This document shows positions 37,186 to 46,314 of a stretch of DNA of 64,000 nt, one piece after another; within the stretch, counting starts at the first letter, position 1, and each line of letters begins with the position of its first letter. The stretch is from Dietzia sp. B32 (GTDB lineage: Bacteria > Actinomycetota > Actinomycetes > Mycobacteriales > Mycobacteriaceae), in contig NZ_CP093845.1 in NCBI RefSeq assembly GCF_024732245.1, forward strand, positions 2,986,272 to 3,050,271, in the 5' to 3' direction. The translations under genes were made by a program, and so were the position numbers. Under the pieces are notes generated by a model, which worked only from the letters and a program-made list of their open reading frames with translations, was not told where the DNA came from and searched no databases.

Positions 37186-38403
37186 TCAGACGAGGACGTC
37201 GCGGACCACACCGTCGGCCAACAACCGGCCCGCGTCGGTCAGCGCGTACCCGGGACCCGCGGGATCGCCCGCGGCCCGGCGCCGGAGGAGTCCGGCCGTC
37301 ACCTGGGTGTCGGCGCGGGACCGCTCGTCGGGGGTGAAGGCGCTGTCGCCGAGCCCCTCGGCGAGGCGCAGTCCGGTCATGATGCGCTCGATGTGTCGGT
37401 CCTCGCCGGTGAGGAGTTCTCCGCCGCCCACGGGTAGCCGGCCTGCATCGCACTCGGCGGCGTAGCGGGCGGGGTGTTTGACGTTCCACCACCGCGCGCC
37501 GGCCACGTGCGAGTGCGCGCCCGGTCCGATGCCCCACCAGTCACCGCCACGCCAATACCCCATGTTGTGGCGGCAGTACCCGGACTCCGCGGTGGCGAAA
37601 TTGGAGACCTCGTACCAGTGGAACCCGGCGCGGGCGAGACGCTCCGCGACCTGCTCGTAGCGGTCTGCCAGGACGTCGTCGACCGTTCCCGGCATCTCGC
37701 CGCGACGGATCCGGCGGGCCAGCGCGGTGCCGTCCTCCACGATCAGCGAGTAGGCCGAGACGTGGTCCACCCCGGCGTCGACGACGGCGTCGAGTGTCCG
37801 TGCCAGATCGTCGTCCGTCTCGCCGGGCGTGCCGTAGATGACGTCGAGGTTCACGTGCTCGAACCCGGCCCGCAGGGCCTCGGCCACCGCTTCCTGCGGA
37901 CGTCCGGGGGTGTGGGTCCGGTCCAGGATGCGCAGGACGTGCGCCGCGGTCGACTGCATTCCGAGGGAGATGCGGGTGAACCCGCCCTCCCGCAGCCGGG
38001 CGAAGAACTCCGGCGAGGTGGACTCCGGATTGCTCTCCGTGGTCACCTCCGCCCCGGGTGCCAGCCCGAAGGTCGAGTCGATGCGCCCGAGCAGCCCCAC
38101 GAGGACGTCCGCGCCGACCAGCGACGGGGTGCCGCCACCGATGAAGACGGTGTCGACCTGTGGGGGCGTCCCCGTCGCGGCGAGGGCCTGCGCGGCGCGG
38201 TCGATCTCGATGGCCGCGGCCCGCTCCCAGTCCACCGGGGAGGTCGCCGAGCCGAGTTCACCGGCGGTGTACGTGTTGAAGTCGCAGTAGCCGCACCGCG
38301 TGGAGCAGAACGGTACGTGGAGGTAGATACCGAAGGGGGCCCGCGGATCCCGGGCCGGGGGCGCGCTCGCCAGTGTGGCGGGGTCGTGGGGCGCGGTGGT
38401 CAC
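37186..38403 (-). CDS. hemW: Radical SAM protein HemW (heme chaperone)
   Basis: 405 residues from a GTG. The radical SAM motif is HVPFCSTRCGYCDFNTYTAG (C-x3-C-x2-C). GGGTPSLVG and NPESTSPEF follow, and the C-terminal HemN_C domain is present. Once called coproporphyrinogen III oxidase, this clade lacks the oxidase-specific Cys pattern and acts as a heme chaperone. The start overlaps the preceding acyltransferase stop (GTGA). Confidence 0.92.
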   Translation of the reverse strand: MTTAPHDPATLASAPPARDPRAPFGIYLHVPFCSTRCGYCDFNTYTAGELGSATSPVDWERAAAIEIDRAAQALAATGTPPQVDTVFIGGGTPSLVGADVLVGLLGRIDSTFGLAPGAEVTTESNPESTSPEFFARLREGGFTRISLGMQSTAAHVLRILDRTHTPGRPQEAVAEALRAGFEHVNLDVIYGTPGETDDDLARTLDAVVDAGVDHVSAYSLIVEDGTALARRIRRGEMPGTVDDVLADRYEQVAERLARAGFHWYEVSNFATAESGYCRHNMGYWRGGDWWGIGPGAHSHVAGARWWNVKHPARYAAECDAGRLPVGGGELLTGEDRHIERIMTGLRLAEGLGDSAFTPDERSRADTQVTAGLLRRRAAGDPAGPGYALTDAGRLLADGVVRDVLV

Positions 38404-40439
38404 ACCTGACCGGTCTGGGTGTCCGATGCGGTCTCATCTCCAGTCGGATCCGGGGTGGGCAGCGTCTCGACGGGCGGGGTCGGCGTCGCCGAGAACTCGT
38501 CGTCGCCAAGGACTGTAGCGGCGGGCGCGCTGTAGGTGGGCACCCGGCCGACGTCATCGGGGGTACCCGGTCCCGCCGGCGTGGACCCCGCCGGCGCGGA
38601 CCCCGTGGGCTTGGAGCCCGAGGGTGTGGAGCCAGTCGGCTTCGCCGCCCGCTTCTTCGCGGCCGCCTTCTTGGCCGGCGCCTTCGTCGCGGCCGCCTTC
38701 TTCGCCGGCGCCTTCGTCGCGGTTGTCTTCTTGGCCGGCGACTTCGTCGCGGCCGCCTTCTTGGCCGGCGCCTTCTTCGCGGCCGCCTTCTTCGCCGGAG
38801 ATTTCTTCGCCGGGGCCGTTGAGCCGGACGTGGCGGCGGCGGGCTGCGGCACGACGCCCGCGACGTCGCCGGCACCGTCCTGCGCGACCACCTCCGTCGA
38901 GGTGTTCTCGCGTGTGGCCACCGCCGTGGACTTCGACCCTGACTTCGCGGCATCCTTCGAGGCCTGGCGGGCGGCACTGCGCTGGTCCTTGCGCTGCTGC
39001 GCCAACTCCCCCGCCGACTTCCGCGTGGCGGAGGGGATACCGCTCTTCTCCCGCTCCTCCGCCGCGACGACGAACTCCGCCAGCGCGTCCTCGACCGCGT
39101 TCGCCAGTGGCCAGGGATCCGGGACGAGGTCCCGGCATCCGATGAACCCGAAGTGCAGGCTGCCGTCCAACGACATCACGGTGCAGTTGAGCCCCGCGCC
39201 GTGGAAGACCGGGCCCAGGGGCAGCATCTTCTCGATCTTGGCGCCGAGGAAGTACAGCGGGAAGTTGGGGCCGGGCACGTTCGAGATGACGAGATTGTGC
39301 ACCACGGGGTGGCGCTCGGAGAGCCGTAGGCGCGAGTACATCCGGACCGCGGAGCCGAACACCGACGGCGCCGCGAACTGCGCCCAGTCGGTGAGGAGGT
39401 TGGCGTCCAGTGCGTCGGTGTGGTCCTTGGCGACGGTATTGGCGTCGCGGATGGCCTCGAGCCGACCGACCGGGTCGTCGATGTCGGTGGCCAGCGACAT
39501 GAACATGCCCGACACGCGGTTCGTACCCGGGCGGGACTCCGCGGCGTGTACGGACATCGGCACCATGGCGATCAACGGTTTACGCGGCAGCGCGTCCTGG
39601 TCGTCGAGGTACTTGCGCAGGGCGGTCGAGCAGACGGCGAGCACCACGTCGTTGACCGTGGTTCCGAACGCGTTCTTGACCCGCTTGATGTCCGCCAGGT
39701 CCACGCTCGCGTAGGAGATCGACCGGTGCCCGGTGATCGTGCGGTTGAACGGGGTCCGCGGGGCGGTGAACGGCGCGGGCATCGCCAGTCCCTTGCGGGC
39801 GCGGTTGATCCAGGACGGCAGCACCCCGACCGTCCCGGGCAACAGCGAGGCCAGCCTCCACGGCGTGGCCAGCCGCGACAACGCACCCCCCACTGCGAGC
39901 TCCAGGGCACCGGACCCACCGGCGGTCTCCTCGACCAGTTCCTGGTCGAGCTCCGGCTCGTCCGGGGTGAGGGTGCACAGCTGCGAGAGCATGTTGGCGC
40001 CGGTGACGCCGTCGACGGTCGAGTGGTGCATCTTGGCGAAGACCGCGACCCGGCCGTCCGGCAGTCCCTCGATGACGTACATCTGCCACAGCGGCATGGA
40101 CCGGTCGATCGGCTGGCTGGCCAGATGCGCGCACAGCTCGGCGAGCTCGTGGTCCCCGCCGGGCTCCGGGATGCCGATGCGGTGGAGGTGGTGATCGATA
40201 TCGAAGTCCTCGGCCTCGACCCACACCGGATGGTCCACGTTGAGAAGCGAGTCGTGCAGCTTGCGCCGGAACGGCGGCATCGCCGTGATCCGGCGATGCA
40301 GCTCGGTCCGTAGGGCGTCGTAGGAGTACCCGCCCGCCATCTCGGACACGTCCAGGACGATCAACCCGCACACGTGCAGGAGCTGGGACCTGGTCTCGAA
40401 GTAGAGGAAGCTGGCATCGAGCCCACTCAAGCGCTGCAT
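38400..40439 (-). CDS. Wax ester synthase/diacylglycerol acyltransferase with Lys/Ala/Pro-rich tail
   Basis: 679 residues from the ATG at 40439. The WES_acyltransf domain starts MQRLSGLDASFLYFETRSQLLHVCGL, with the catalytic HHSTVDG (HHxxxDG) near 136 and the C-terminal block NLVISNVPGPNFPLYFLGAKIEKMLPLGP. Such enzymes esterify diacylglycerol or fatty alcohols for storage lipid. After residue 440 an unusual tail follows: a KSTAVATREN linker, five 10-residue repeats such as APAKKAAATK, and an acidic/Pro-Thr end. The tail resembles histone H1/HupB basic tails and is not part of the usual family. Coupled to hemW. Confidence 0.9.
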   Translation of the reverse strand: MQRLSGLDASFLYFETRSQLLHVCGLIVLDVSEMAGGYSYDALRTELHRRITAMPPFRRKLHDSLLNVDHPVWVEAEDFDIDHHLHRIGIPEPGGDHELAELCAHLASQPIDRSMPLWQMYVIEGLPDGRVAVFAKMHHSTVDGVTGANMLSQLCTLTPDEPELDQELVEETAGGSGALELAVGGALSRLATPWRLASLLPGTVGVLPSWINRARKGLAMPAPFTAPRTPFNRTITGHRSISYASVDLADIKRVKNAFGTTVNDVVLAVCSTALRKYLDDQDALPRKPLIAMVPMSVHAAESRPGTNRVSGMFMSLATDIDDPVGRLEAIRDANTVAKDHTDALDANLLTDWAQFAAPSVFGSAVRMYSRLRLSERHPVVHNLVISNVPGPNFPLYFLGAKIEKMLPLGPVFHGAGLNCTVMSLDGSLHFGFIGCRDLVPDPWPLANAVEDALAEFVVAAEEREKSGIPSATRKSAGELAQQRKDQRSAARQASKDAAKSGSKSTAVATRENTSTEVVAQDGAGDVAGVVPQPAAATSGSTAPAKKSPAKKAAAKKAPAKKAAATKSPAKKTTATKAPAKKAAATKAPAKKAAAKKRAAKPTGSTPSGSKPTGSAPAGSTPAGPGTPDDVGRVPTYSAPAATVLGDDEFSATPTPPVETLPTPDPTGDETASDTQTGQV
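38653..38802 (-). repeat. Five 30-bp tandem repeats encoding the basic tail
   Basis: Five consecutive 30-bp units, each a variant of TTCGTCGCGGCCGCCTTCTT followed by GGCCGGCGCC on the plus strand. They encode 10-residue repeats of the form (A/S)PAKK(A/T)(A/T)A(T/K)K. Units differ at 2-5 positions. Unit number could vary by replication slippage without breaking the frame. Confidence 0.85.
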
Positions 40440-40526
40440 GCCGAGGAGTGTACGTCCGGGGAGCACTCTGCGGAGGTCGTTGCACTTCCGTGGTGACCGC
40501 GGAAGAAACAGCCCGGAAAAAGGGGG

Positions 40527-40610
40527 TCAGAGCACCTCGACGAGGAGCCACGCGATCACGACGAGCGCGATCAGCAGGACCAGGGCGAGTGTCACACGCG
40601 ACCGGGGCAT
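40527..40610 (-). CDS. 27-residue single-TM small protein
   Basis: The ATG at 40610 overlaps the stop of the upstream 69-residue gene as TGATG, giving translational coupling. The frame reads MPRSRVTLALVLLIALVVIAWLLVEVL: two Arg, then a hydrophobic helix, a minimal membrane protein. It has no recognised family. The hydrophobic pattern and coupling suggest it is real, but such short frames arise by chance. Confidence 0.45.
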   Translation of the reverse strand: MPRSRVTLALVLLIALVVIAWLLVEVL

Positions 40611-40819
40611 CAACGGACCTCCTTCCCGGTCTCGGCGGCTCCCGGGGCGACGAGCGCCCGGAACCTGTGGACGAGTATGTCCGCGACCTTCTCGACCGCC
40701 ACCGCGGCGACGAGGAACAGCGGGATCCCCATCGCCAGCAGGATGACCACCTGCAACGGGAACGGCAGGGTGGCGAGCCACAGCTCGACCCTGTCCCAGA
40801 ACTGCAGGAACGCCGTCAC
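40610..40819 (-). CDS. Small single-TM membrane protein
   Basis: 69 residues: an amphipathic start (MTAFLQFWDRVELWLATLPF), one strong TM (LQVVILLAMGIPLFLVAAVAVEKVADILV), then a short basic tail (HRFRALVAPGAAETGKEVR). It starts 10 bp downstream of the M3 peptidase stop on the same strand, so it is likely the same transcript. The family resembles conserved actinobacterial small membrane proteins of unknown function. Confidence 0.65.
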   Translation of the reverse strand: MTAFLQFWDRVELWLATLPFPLQVVILLAMGIPLFLVAAVAVEKVADILVHRFRALVAPGAAETGKEVR

Positions 40820-40828
40820 CTGGGGATC

Positions 40829-42937
40829 CTACGACCGCCCGGCGGTGGCGGCGCCGCGGCCTCCCACCACCGAGGAGTCGAGCCCGCGACGACGCAGCAG
40901 CGCGGCGGAGCTCGGTTCCGCCCCCCGCATCCGACGATAGGCGTCGAGGAAGTCGATGGCCCCTCCCCTGGAGAGCACCTCCCGGCGCATCTGCTCGCCC
41001 GAGGACCGCTGCAGTCCCCCGCGTTCGACGAACCACTCGGCTGCGTCGGCGTCCAGCACCTCGGCCCAGAAGTAGGAGTAGTAGGCAGCGGAGTAGCCAC
41101 CGGCGAAGATGTGCTGGAAGTACCGGGACCGGTAGCGCGGTTCGATGCCCGGCACGTCGAGCCCCGCGTCGGCGAGGACGCGGGCCTCGAACGCGTCGAC
41201 GTCGGTGACGGCCTCGGCCTCCTCCGGCGACAGCGAGTGCCACGCGAGGTCCAGCAGGGCGGCGGCGAGGTACTCGACGGTGGCCTGGCCCTCACCGAAG
41301 CGCTCGGCCTCCCGCATCCGCTCGACGAGGTCCCCGGCGATCGGCTCCCCCGTCTCCACGTGGTGGGCGTAGTGCGCGAGCATCTCCGGTCGACGCGCCC
41401 ACATCTCGTTGACCTGGGACGGGAACTCGACGAAGTCGCGGGGTACCGACGTGCCGGAGAACACGGGGTACTCCACGTCGGACAACAGCCCGTGCAGGGC
41501 GTGGCCGAACTCGTGGAACATCGTGGTGACCTCGTCCATCGTCAGCAGCGTGGGCTGCCCCGCGGCGGGACGGGCCAGGTTCATGACGTTGACGACGACC
41601 GGCCGCGAGTCCAGGAGACGGGACTGGTCGCGCAGTGAGCTCATCCACGCCCCGCCGCGCTTGGTCGGGCGGGCGTAGTAGTCCAGCAGCAGGAGGCCGA
41701 CGCCGGCGTCGCGCTCGGCCCGCTCGTCGTCGAACACCTCGATCACCCGGACGTCCGGAAGGAACCCACTCAGGTCCGGCCGCTCGGAGAAGCGCAGCCC
41801 GTACAGCTCGGAGGCCGCGTGCATCACCCCGTCCCGCAGCACCCGCTCCAGCTCGAAGTAGGGACGGACGGTGGCGTCGTCCACCTGGAACCGCTCGGCC
41901 CGCAACTGCTCGGACGCCCACGCCCAGTCGGCCGGGTTCAGCTCACGATCGTCGCCGCCGAGCAGATCCTTGGCCTCGTTCCGGGCGTTGGTGACGGCGG
42001 CGTCGACCACGTCGAGCAGCAGCCCCCGCGCCGCCTCGGGCGACCCGGCGGTCTCCACCGCGAGGACGTGCTCCGCGTGGCACCCCAGACCGAGCAACCG
42101 TGCGCGCTCGGCGCGCAGGCGGACGATCTCCAGCACGATCGGGGTGTTGTCGTGGCCCGGCGTCGCGCCCCGGCCGAGGGAGGCCTCCATGACGCGGTGG
42201 CGCAGACCCGCGTGGCCCAGCAGCGCGGTGATCGGCTGCACGGTGGGCAGCCCCAGCGGGATCAGCCAGCCCTCACGCCCCGCCGCGGCGGCGGCCGCGG
42301 CGAGCGTGGACCGCATCGACTCCGGCAGACCCGTGAGTTCGGCCTCGTCGGTCACGGGGACGGCCAACTCGGTCGTGGAGGCCAGCAGGTTCTCGCCGAA
42401 CTCCGTGGTCAGTTCGGCCAGCCGGGTGTCGATCGCGGTGAGCCGGGCGCGCCCGGCATCGTCGAGCGCGGCGCCCGCACGTAGCAGGTCGCGGTGGTGC
42501 CGGCGGACGAGTCGCTCCGTCTCGTCGTCGACGGTCAACTCCCCCGCCTCGAGCGCCGCGTGGAGGGCCTCCACGCGGCTGTACAGGACGGGGTTCGTCA
42601 TCACGGCCGAGTGGTGCGCGGCCAGGAGCGGCGAGACGACCCGGTCGACGTCGAGGCGGGCGGGCGTCGCGTCCGGGCCGAGCAGCCCGTAGAACACCGA
42701 CAGGACCCGGTTCAGGGCGAGTCCCGAGCGCTCGAGAGCGACCACGGTGTTATCCACCGTCGGCGGCTCCGGGTTGGCGACGATCGCGGCGACCTCGGCC
42801 GCGTGGTCGTCGATCGCGGTCCGGATGGCCGGCTCCAGATCCTCGTCCCGGACGGCCGCGAAGTCCGGCAGGCCGTACGGCAACGGCGACTCGTCGAGCA
42901 GCGGGTGTGGGGAGGTCTCGGGGCTCGGGAGGGTCAT
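40829..42937 (-). CDS. M3-family peptidyl-dipeptidase (Dcp-like oligopeptidase)
   Basis: 702 residues. The metallopeptidase motif is MFHEFGHALHGLL (HExxH variant F-H-E-F-G-H) near 475, and downstream EFPSQVNEMWARRPEML supplies the third ligand region. The helical N-terminal domain is typical of thimet-like oligopeptidases. No signal peptide is seen, so it is a cytoplasmic peptide-degrading enzyme. It is followed by two small membrane-protein genes. Confidence 0.92.
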   Translation of the reverse strand: MTLPSPETSPHPLLDESPLPYGLPDFAAVRDEDLEPAIRTAIDDHAAEVAAIVANPEPPTVDNTVVALERSGLALNRVLSVFYGLLGPDATPARLDVDRVVSPLLAAHHSAVMTNPVLYSRVEALHAALEAGELTVDDETERLVRRHHRDLLRAGAALDDAGRARLTAIDTRLAELTTEFGENLLASTTELAVPVTDEAELTGLPESMRSTLAAAAAAAGREGWLIPLGLPTVQPITALLGHAGLRHRVMEASLGRGATPGHDNTPIVLEIVRLRAERARLLGLGCHAEHVLAVETAGSPEAARGLLLDVVDAAVTNARNEAKDLLGGDDRELNPADWAWASEQLRAERFQVDDATVRPYFELERVLRDGVMHAASELYGLRFSERPDLSGFLPDVRVIEVFDDERAERDAGVGLLLLDYYARPTKRGGAWMSSLRDQSRLLDSRPVVVNVMNLARPAAGQPTLLTMDEVTTMFHEFGHALHGLLSDVEYPVFSGTSVPRDFVEFPSQVNEMWARRPEMLAHYAHHVETGEPIAGDLVERMREAERFGEGQATVEYLAAALLDLAWHSLSPEEAEAVTDVDAFEARVLADAGLDVPGIEPRYRSRYFQHIFAGGYSAAYYSYFWAEVLDADAAEWFVERGGLQRSSGEQMRREVLSRGGAIDFLDAYRRMRGAEPSSAALLRRRGLDSSVVGGRGAATAGRS

Positions 42938-42993
42938 ACCGGGAGTCTACGTCCGCTCTCGGAGGCGCCGACGCCCGCCGGTGCGGCCCGACG

Positions 42994-43815
42994 TCACAGC
43001 CACTGTGACGCGGTGTCCCACGCCAGCCGGACCGCCAGGATGCTGATGACCACGAGGAACACGGTCCGGATGAACTCGTTGCCGTGACGCATCGCCATCC
43101 GCGCCCCGATGAACCCCCCGGCCAGGTTGGCCACCGCCATGCACCCACCGATGATCCACAACAGCTCGCCGTGGATGCCGAACACCAGGATCGAGGCGAT
43201 GTTCGTGGTGAGGTTGGCGAGCTTGGCCGCCACGGTGCCCTGGAGGAACCCGAACCCGAGGAACGCGACGATCGCGATGACGAAGAACGACCCCGTTCCC
43301 GGGCCCAGCACCCCGTCGTAGAAGCCGATCACCCCGCCGATGAGCGCCGAGCGCCAGGTCCGCGCCCAGCCGGTGTGACGCTCCTCGTGGACCCGCCCCA
43401 TGGTCGGCTTGACGTAGGTGTAGGCGCCCACCGCCACGACGGCCACCAGGACGATCGGCGTGAGGAGCTCCTTGGGGATGAACCGGGCCACCGAGGACCC
43501 GGCCGCGGACCCCGCGAAGGCCGCCACCACCAGCGGGAGCACCATCGCCACCGGCACGCGGATCCTCCGGAGATAGGTCAGCGTCGCGACCAGGGTGCCG
43601 GCGACCGAGGAGAGCTTGTTGGTGCCGAGGATCTCCGGGGTCGAGGCGTCGGCCGGCAGCGCGATGACGAGCGCCGGCAACTGGATGAGTCCTCCCCCGC
43701 CGACCACCGAGTCCACCCAGCCGGCGACGAACGCCGCCAGGACCAGCGCGGCGAGCACCCACACGGACACACCGACCGCGGGGGACGCGGCGACGGCCGC
43801 GAATGACGAAGGCAT
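42994..43815 (-). CDS. TSUP-family permease (TauE/SafE)
   Basis: 273 residues from the ATG at 43815; a GTG 9 nt upstream is equally possible. Eight or so hydrophobic segments are predicted. The signature FVAGWVDSVVGGGGLIQLPAL is near residue 25 and the second repeat GGVIGFYDGVLGPGTGSFFVIAIVAFLGFGFLQGTVAAK is near 155. TSUP proteins export or import sulfonate-, sulfite- or thiosulfate-type anions. It is divergent from the CGNR regulator with 26 bp between starts, so both are probably controlled from one overlapping promoter. Confidence 0.88.
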   Translation of the reverse strand: MPSSFAAVAASPAVGVSVWVLAALVLAAFVAGWVDSVVGGGGLIQLPALVIALPADASTPEILGTNKLSSVAGTLVATLTYLRRIRVPVAMVLPLVVAAFAGSAAGSSVARFIPKELLTPIVLVAVVAVGAYTYVKPTMGRVHEERHTGWARTWRSALIGGVIGFYDGVLGPGTGSFFVIAIVAFLGFGFLQGTVAAKLANLTTNIASILVFGIHGELLWIIGGCMAVANLAGGFIGARMAMRHGNEFIRTVFLVVISILAVRLAWDTASQWL

Positions 43816-43829
43816 GGCGATCACTGTGC

Positions 43830-43848
43830 TGTAATCGGTTTGTGTATA
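43830..43848. promoter_or_regulatory. Overlapping divergent promoters between TSUP permease and CGNR gene
   Basis: Plus strand: TGTAAT (43830-43835), 6 nt, then the GTG start of the CGNR gene, indicating a leaderless transcript. Minus strand: TATACA (43848-43843), about 19-30 nt before the permease start. The two -10 elements are interleaved within 19 bp, so the promoters must compete. Confidence 0.5.
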
Positions 43849-44354
43849 TCAACCCTTACGGGGCCGATCCGGTCACCCTGGCCGCCGACCTGGCCAATCG
43901 CCGCCCCCGCACCACCCGCGAACTGGTGGATCGCTGCCGTGAGGCGGGGGTGACCATCGATCGGGCCGCCTCGGACGCGGACCTGGCGGAGGTCGGCGAC
44001 TTCCTCGACGCATGGCTCGTCGTCGTCGACACCCCCGCTCCGCACGGGCGCGCCGACGCCCTCAACGCCCTGCTGGCCGAACACTCGGCGCCGCCGCGTC
44101 TCACCGACCACGACGGGCACTGGCACGTGCACTACCGCGCCGACGACGTCTCGTTCGCCCGCCTGCTCACCGCCATGTTCTCGGTGGGCACCGCCCTGCA
44201 CCTGACCTCGCGGGGGATCGACCGGCTCGCGCGGTGCGCGGCGGACGACTGCGACGCCGTCTTCGCCGACACCACCCGAAACGGGCGCAAGACCTACTGC
44301 TCGACGCGGTGCACCAACCGCTGCGCCGTACGCCGGCACCGCGCGCGGACGTGA
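43842..44354 (+). CDS. CGNR zinc-finger protein (ABATE domain, putative regulator)
   Basis: 170 residues from the GTG at 43842. An ABATE-like N-terminal domain (YGADPVTLAADLANRRPRTTRELVDRCREAGV ... FLDAWLVVVD) is followed by a CGNR-type zinc finger RCAADDCDAVFADTTRNGRKTYCSTRCTNRCAVRRHR. Cys pairs flank the finger, and the usual CGNR box reads CTNR here. These proteins are probable ligand-binding transcription factors. Divergent overlap with the TSUP gene suggests that gene is its target. Confidence 0.85.
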   Translation: MYINPYGADPVTLAADLANRRPRTTRELVDRCREAGVTIDRAASDADLAEVGDFLDAWLVVVDTPAPHGRADALNALLAEHSAPPRLTDHDGHWHVHYRADDVSFARLLTAMFSVGTALHLTSRGIDRLARCAADDCDAVFADTTRNGRKTYCSTRCTNRCAVRRHRART

Positions 44355-44397
44355 GCCCCCGCCGCCCGGGCGGATCGCACCCGCGCGGCGGCCGGGC

Positions 44398-46257
44398 CTA
44401 CTTCTTGTCCGCGCTCGAATCCGCCGACAGGGCCGCGACGAAGGCCTCCTGCGGCACGTCCACCCGACCGATGGACTTCATGCGCTTCTTGCCCTCCTTC
44501 TGCTTCTCCAGCAGCTTGCGCTTACGGCTGATGTCGCCGCCGTAGCACTTGGAGAGCACGTCCTTGCGGATCGCGCGGATGTTCTCACGGGAGATGATCT
44601 TCGCGCCGATCGCCGCCTGGATCGGGACCTCGTACTGCTGGCGCGGGATGAGCTCCTTGAGCTTGCCCGTCATCTTGTTGCCGTAGGCCTGCGCGTAGTC
44701 CCGGTGCACGATCGCCGAGAACGCGTCCACCGCCTCGCCCTGGAGCAGGATGTCGACCTTGACCAGGTCCGCCGCCTGCTCGCCGGCCTCCTCGTAGTCC
44801 ATCGACGCGTAGCCCTTGGTGCGGGACTTCAGCGAGTCGAAGAAGTCGAAGATGATCTCGCCCATCGGCATGACGTAGCGCAGCTCGACACGGGTCTCGG
44901 ACAGGTAGTCCATGCCCTTCATCTCGCCGCGCTTGGACTGGCACAGCTCCATGACCGTGCCCACGTACTCGCTGGGGACGATGATGGTGCACTTGACGAT
45001 CGGCTCGAAGATCTCGCGGTGCTTGCCCTCGGGCCAGTACGACGGGTTGGTGACCTGGTGCTCGGAGCCGTCCTCCGCGACCACGCGGTACACCACGTTC
45101 GGCGCGGTGGAGATGAGGTCGAGGTTGAACTCGCGCTCCAGCCGGTCCCGGGTGATCTCCATGTGCAGCAGTCCGAGGAAGCCGCACCGGAAGCCGAAGC
45201 CCAGCGCGACGGAGGTCTCCGGCTCGTAGTCCAACGACGCGTCGTTGAGCTGCAGCTTGTCGAGCGCGTCACGCAGCACCGGGTAGTCGGACCCGTCGAT
45301 CGGGTACAGGCCGGAGAAGACCATCGGGTTGGGTTCGGCGTACCCCGCCAGCGGCTCCTCCGCCCCACCGCGGGCGCTGGTGATCGTGTCGCCGACCTTG
45401 GACTGACGGACGTCCTTGACGCCGGTGATCAGGTAGCCGACCTCGCCCGGTCCGAGCCCCTTCGTGGCCTTGGGCTCCGGCGAGATGATGCCGACCTCGA
45501 GCGCCTCGTGGGTCGAGCCGGTCGACATCATCTTGACCTTCTCACGCGGGGTGAGGGTGCCGTCGAACACGCGCACGTAGGTCACGACGCCGCGGTAGGT
45601 GTCGTACACCGAGTCGAAGATCATCGCGCGCGCCGGGGCGTCCGGATCGCCCACCGGCGCGGGGACCTTCTCGCACACCCTGTCCAGCAGCGCCTCGACG
45701 CCCATGCCGGTCTTGCCCGACACCCGCAGCACGTCGTCCGGCTCGCACCCCACGATGTGGGAGATCTCCTCGGCGAACCGGTCCGGGTCGGCGGCCGGCA
45801 GGTCGATCTTGTTGAGCACGGGGATGATCTCGAGGTCGTTCTCCATGGCCAGATAGAGGTTGGCCAGGGTTTGCGCCTCGATCCCCTGCGCGGCATCGAC
45901 CAGCAGGATCGCGCCCTCACACGCCTCGAGCGCGCGGGAGACCTCGTAGGTGAAGTCCACGTGGCCCGGGGTGTCGATCATGTGCAGGACGATCTCCTCG
46001 CCCTCGTGCGCACCGGAACGGGGCACCCACGGCAGGCGCACGTTCTGCGCCTTGATGGTGATGCCGCGCTCGCGCTCGATGTCCATGCGGTCGAGGTACT
46101 GGGCGCGCATCAGCCGCTCCTCGACCACACCGGTGAGCTGCAGCATGCGGTCGGCGAGCGTCGACTTGCCGTGGTCGATGTGGGCGATGATGCAGAAGTT
46201 CCTGATCCTGGCGGGATCGGTGAACGTCGTCTCTGCGAAGTTGGGAATCTCGATCAC
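44398..46257 (-). CDS. lepA: Elongation factor 4 (LepA)
   Basis: 619 residues from a GTG. G1 is [16 protein letters not shown]3 is [36 protein letters not shown], and G4 is [10 protein letters not shown]. The LepA-specific C-terminal domain contains RREDHI-like replacements such as [57 protein letters not shown]. It acts on stalled or back-translocated ribosomes. GAGGA directly abuts the GTG, an unusually short spacing. Confidence 0.97.
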   Translation of the reverse strand: MIEIPNFAETTFTDPARIRNFCIIAHIDHGKSTLADRMLQLTGVVEERLMRAQYLDRMDIERERGITIKAQNVRLPWVPRSGAHEGEEIVLHMIDTPGHVDFTYEVSRALEACEGAILLVDAAQGIEAQTLANLYLAMENDLEIIPVLNKIDLPAADPDRFAEEISHIVGCEPDDVLRVSGKTGMGVEALLDRVCEKVPAPVGDPDAPARAMIFDSVYDTYRGVVTYVRVFDGTLTPREKVKMMSTGSTHEALEVGIISPEPKATKGLGPGEVGYLITGVKDVRQSKVGDTITSARGGAEEPLAGYAEPNPMVFSGLYPIDGSDYPVLRDALDKLQLNDASLDYEPETSVALGFGFRCGFLGLLHMEITRDRLEREFNLDLISTAPNVVYRVVAEDGSEHQVTNPSYWPEGKHREIFEPIVKCTIIVPSEYVGTVMELCQSKRGEMKGMDYLSETRVELRYVMPMGEIIFDFFDSLKSRTKGYASMDYEEAGEQAADLVKVDILLQGEAVDAFSAIVHRDYAQAYGNKMTGKLKELIPRQQYEVPIQAAIGAKIISRENIRAIRKDVLSKCYGGDISRKRKLLEKQKEGKKRMKSIGRVDVPQEAFVAALSADSSADKK

Positions 46258-46314
46258 TCCTCGGGCGGGCCCGGGCGTGGCTGGGTACGGTCCGACCGGG
46301 CGATCACCCCATTG

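Noticed and set aside
38653-38802. Regular 30-bp repeats as a possible CRISPR array
   Set aside because: Repeats are contiguous with no unique spacers and are in frame within a coding region; they encode a basic protein tail.
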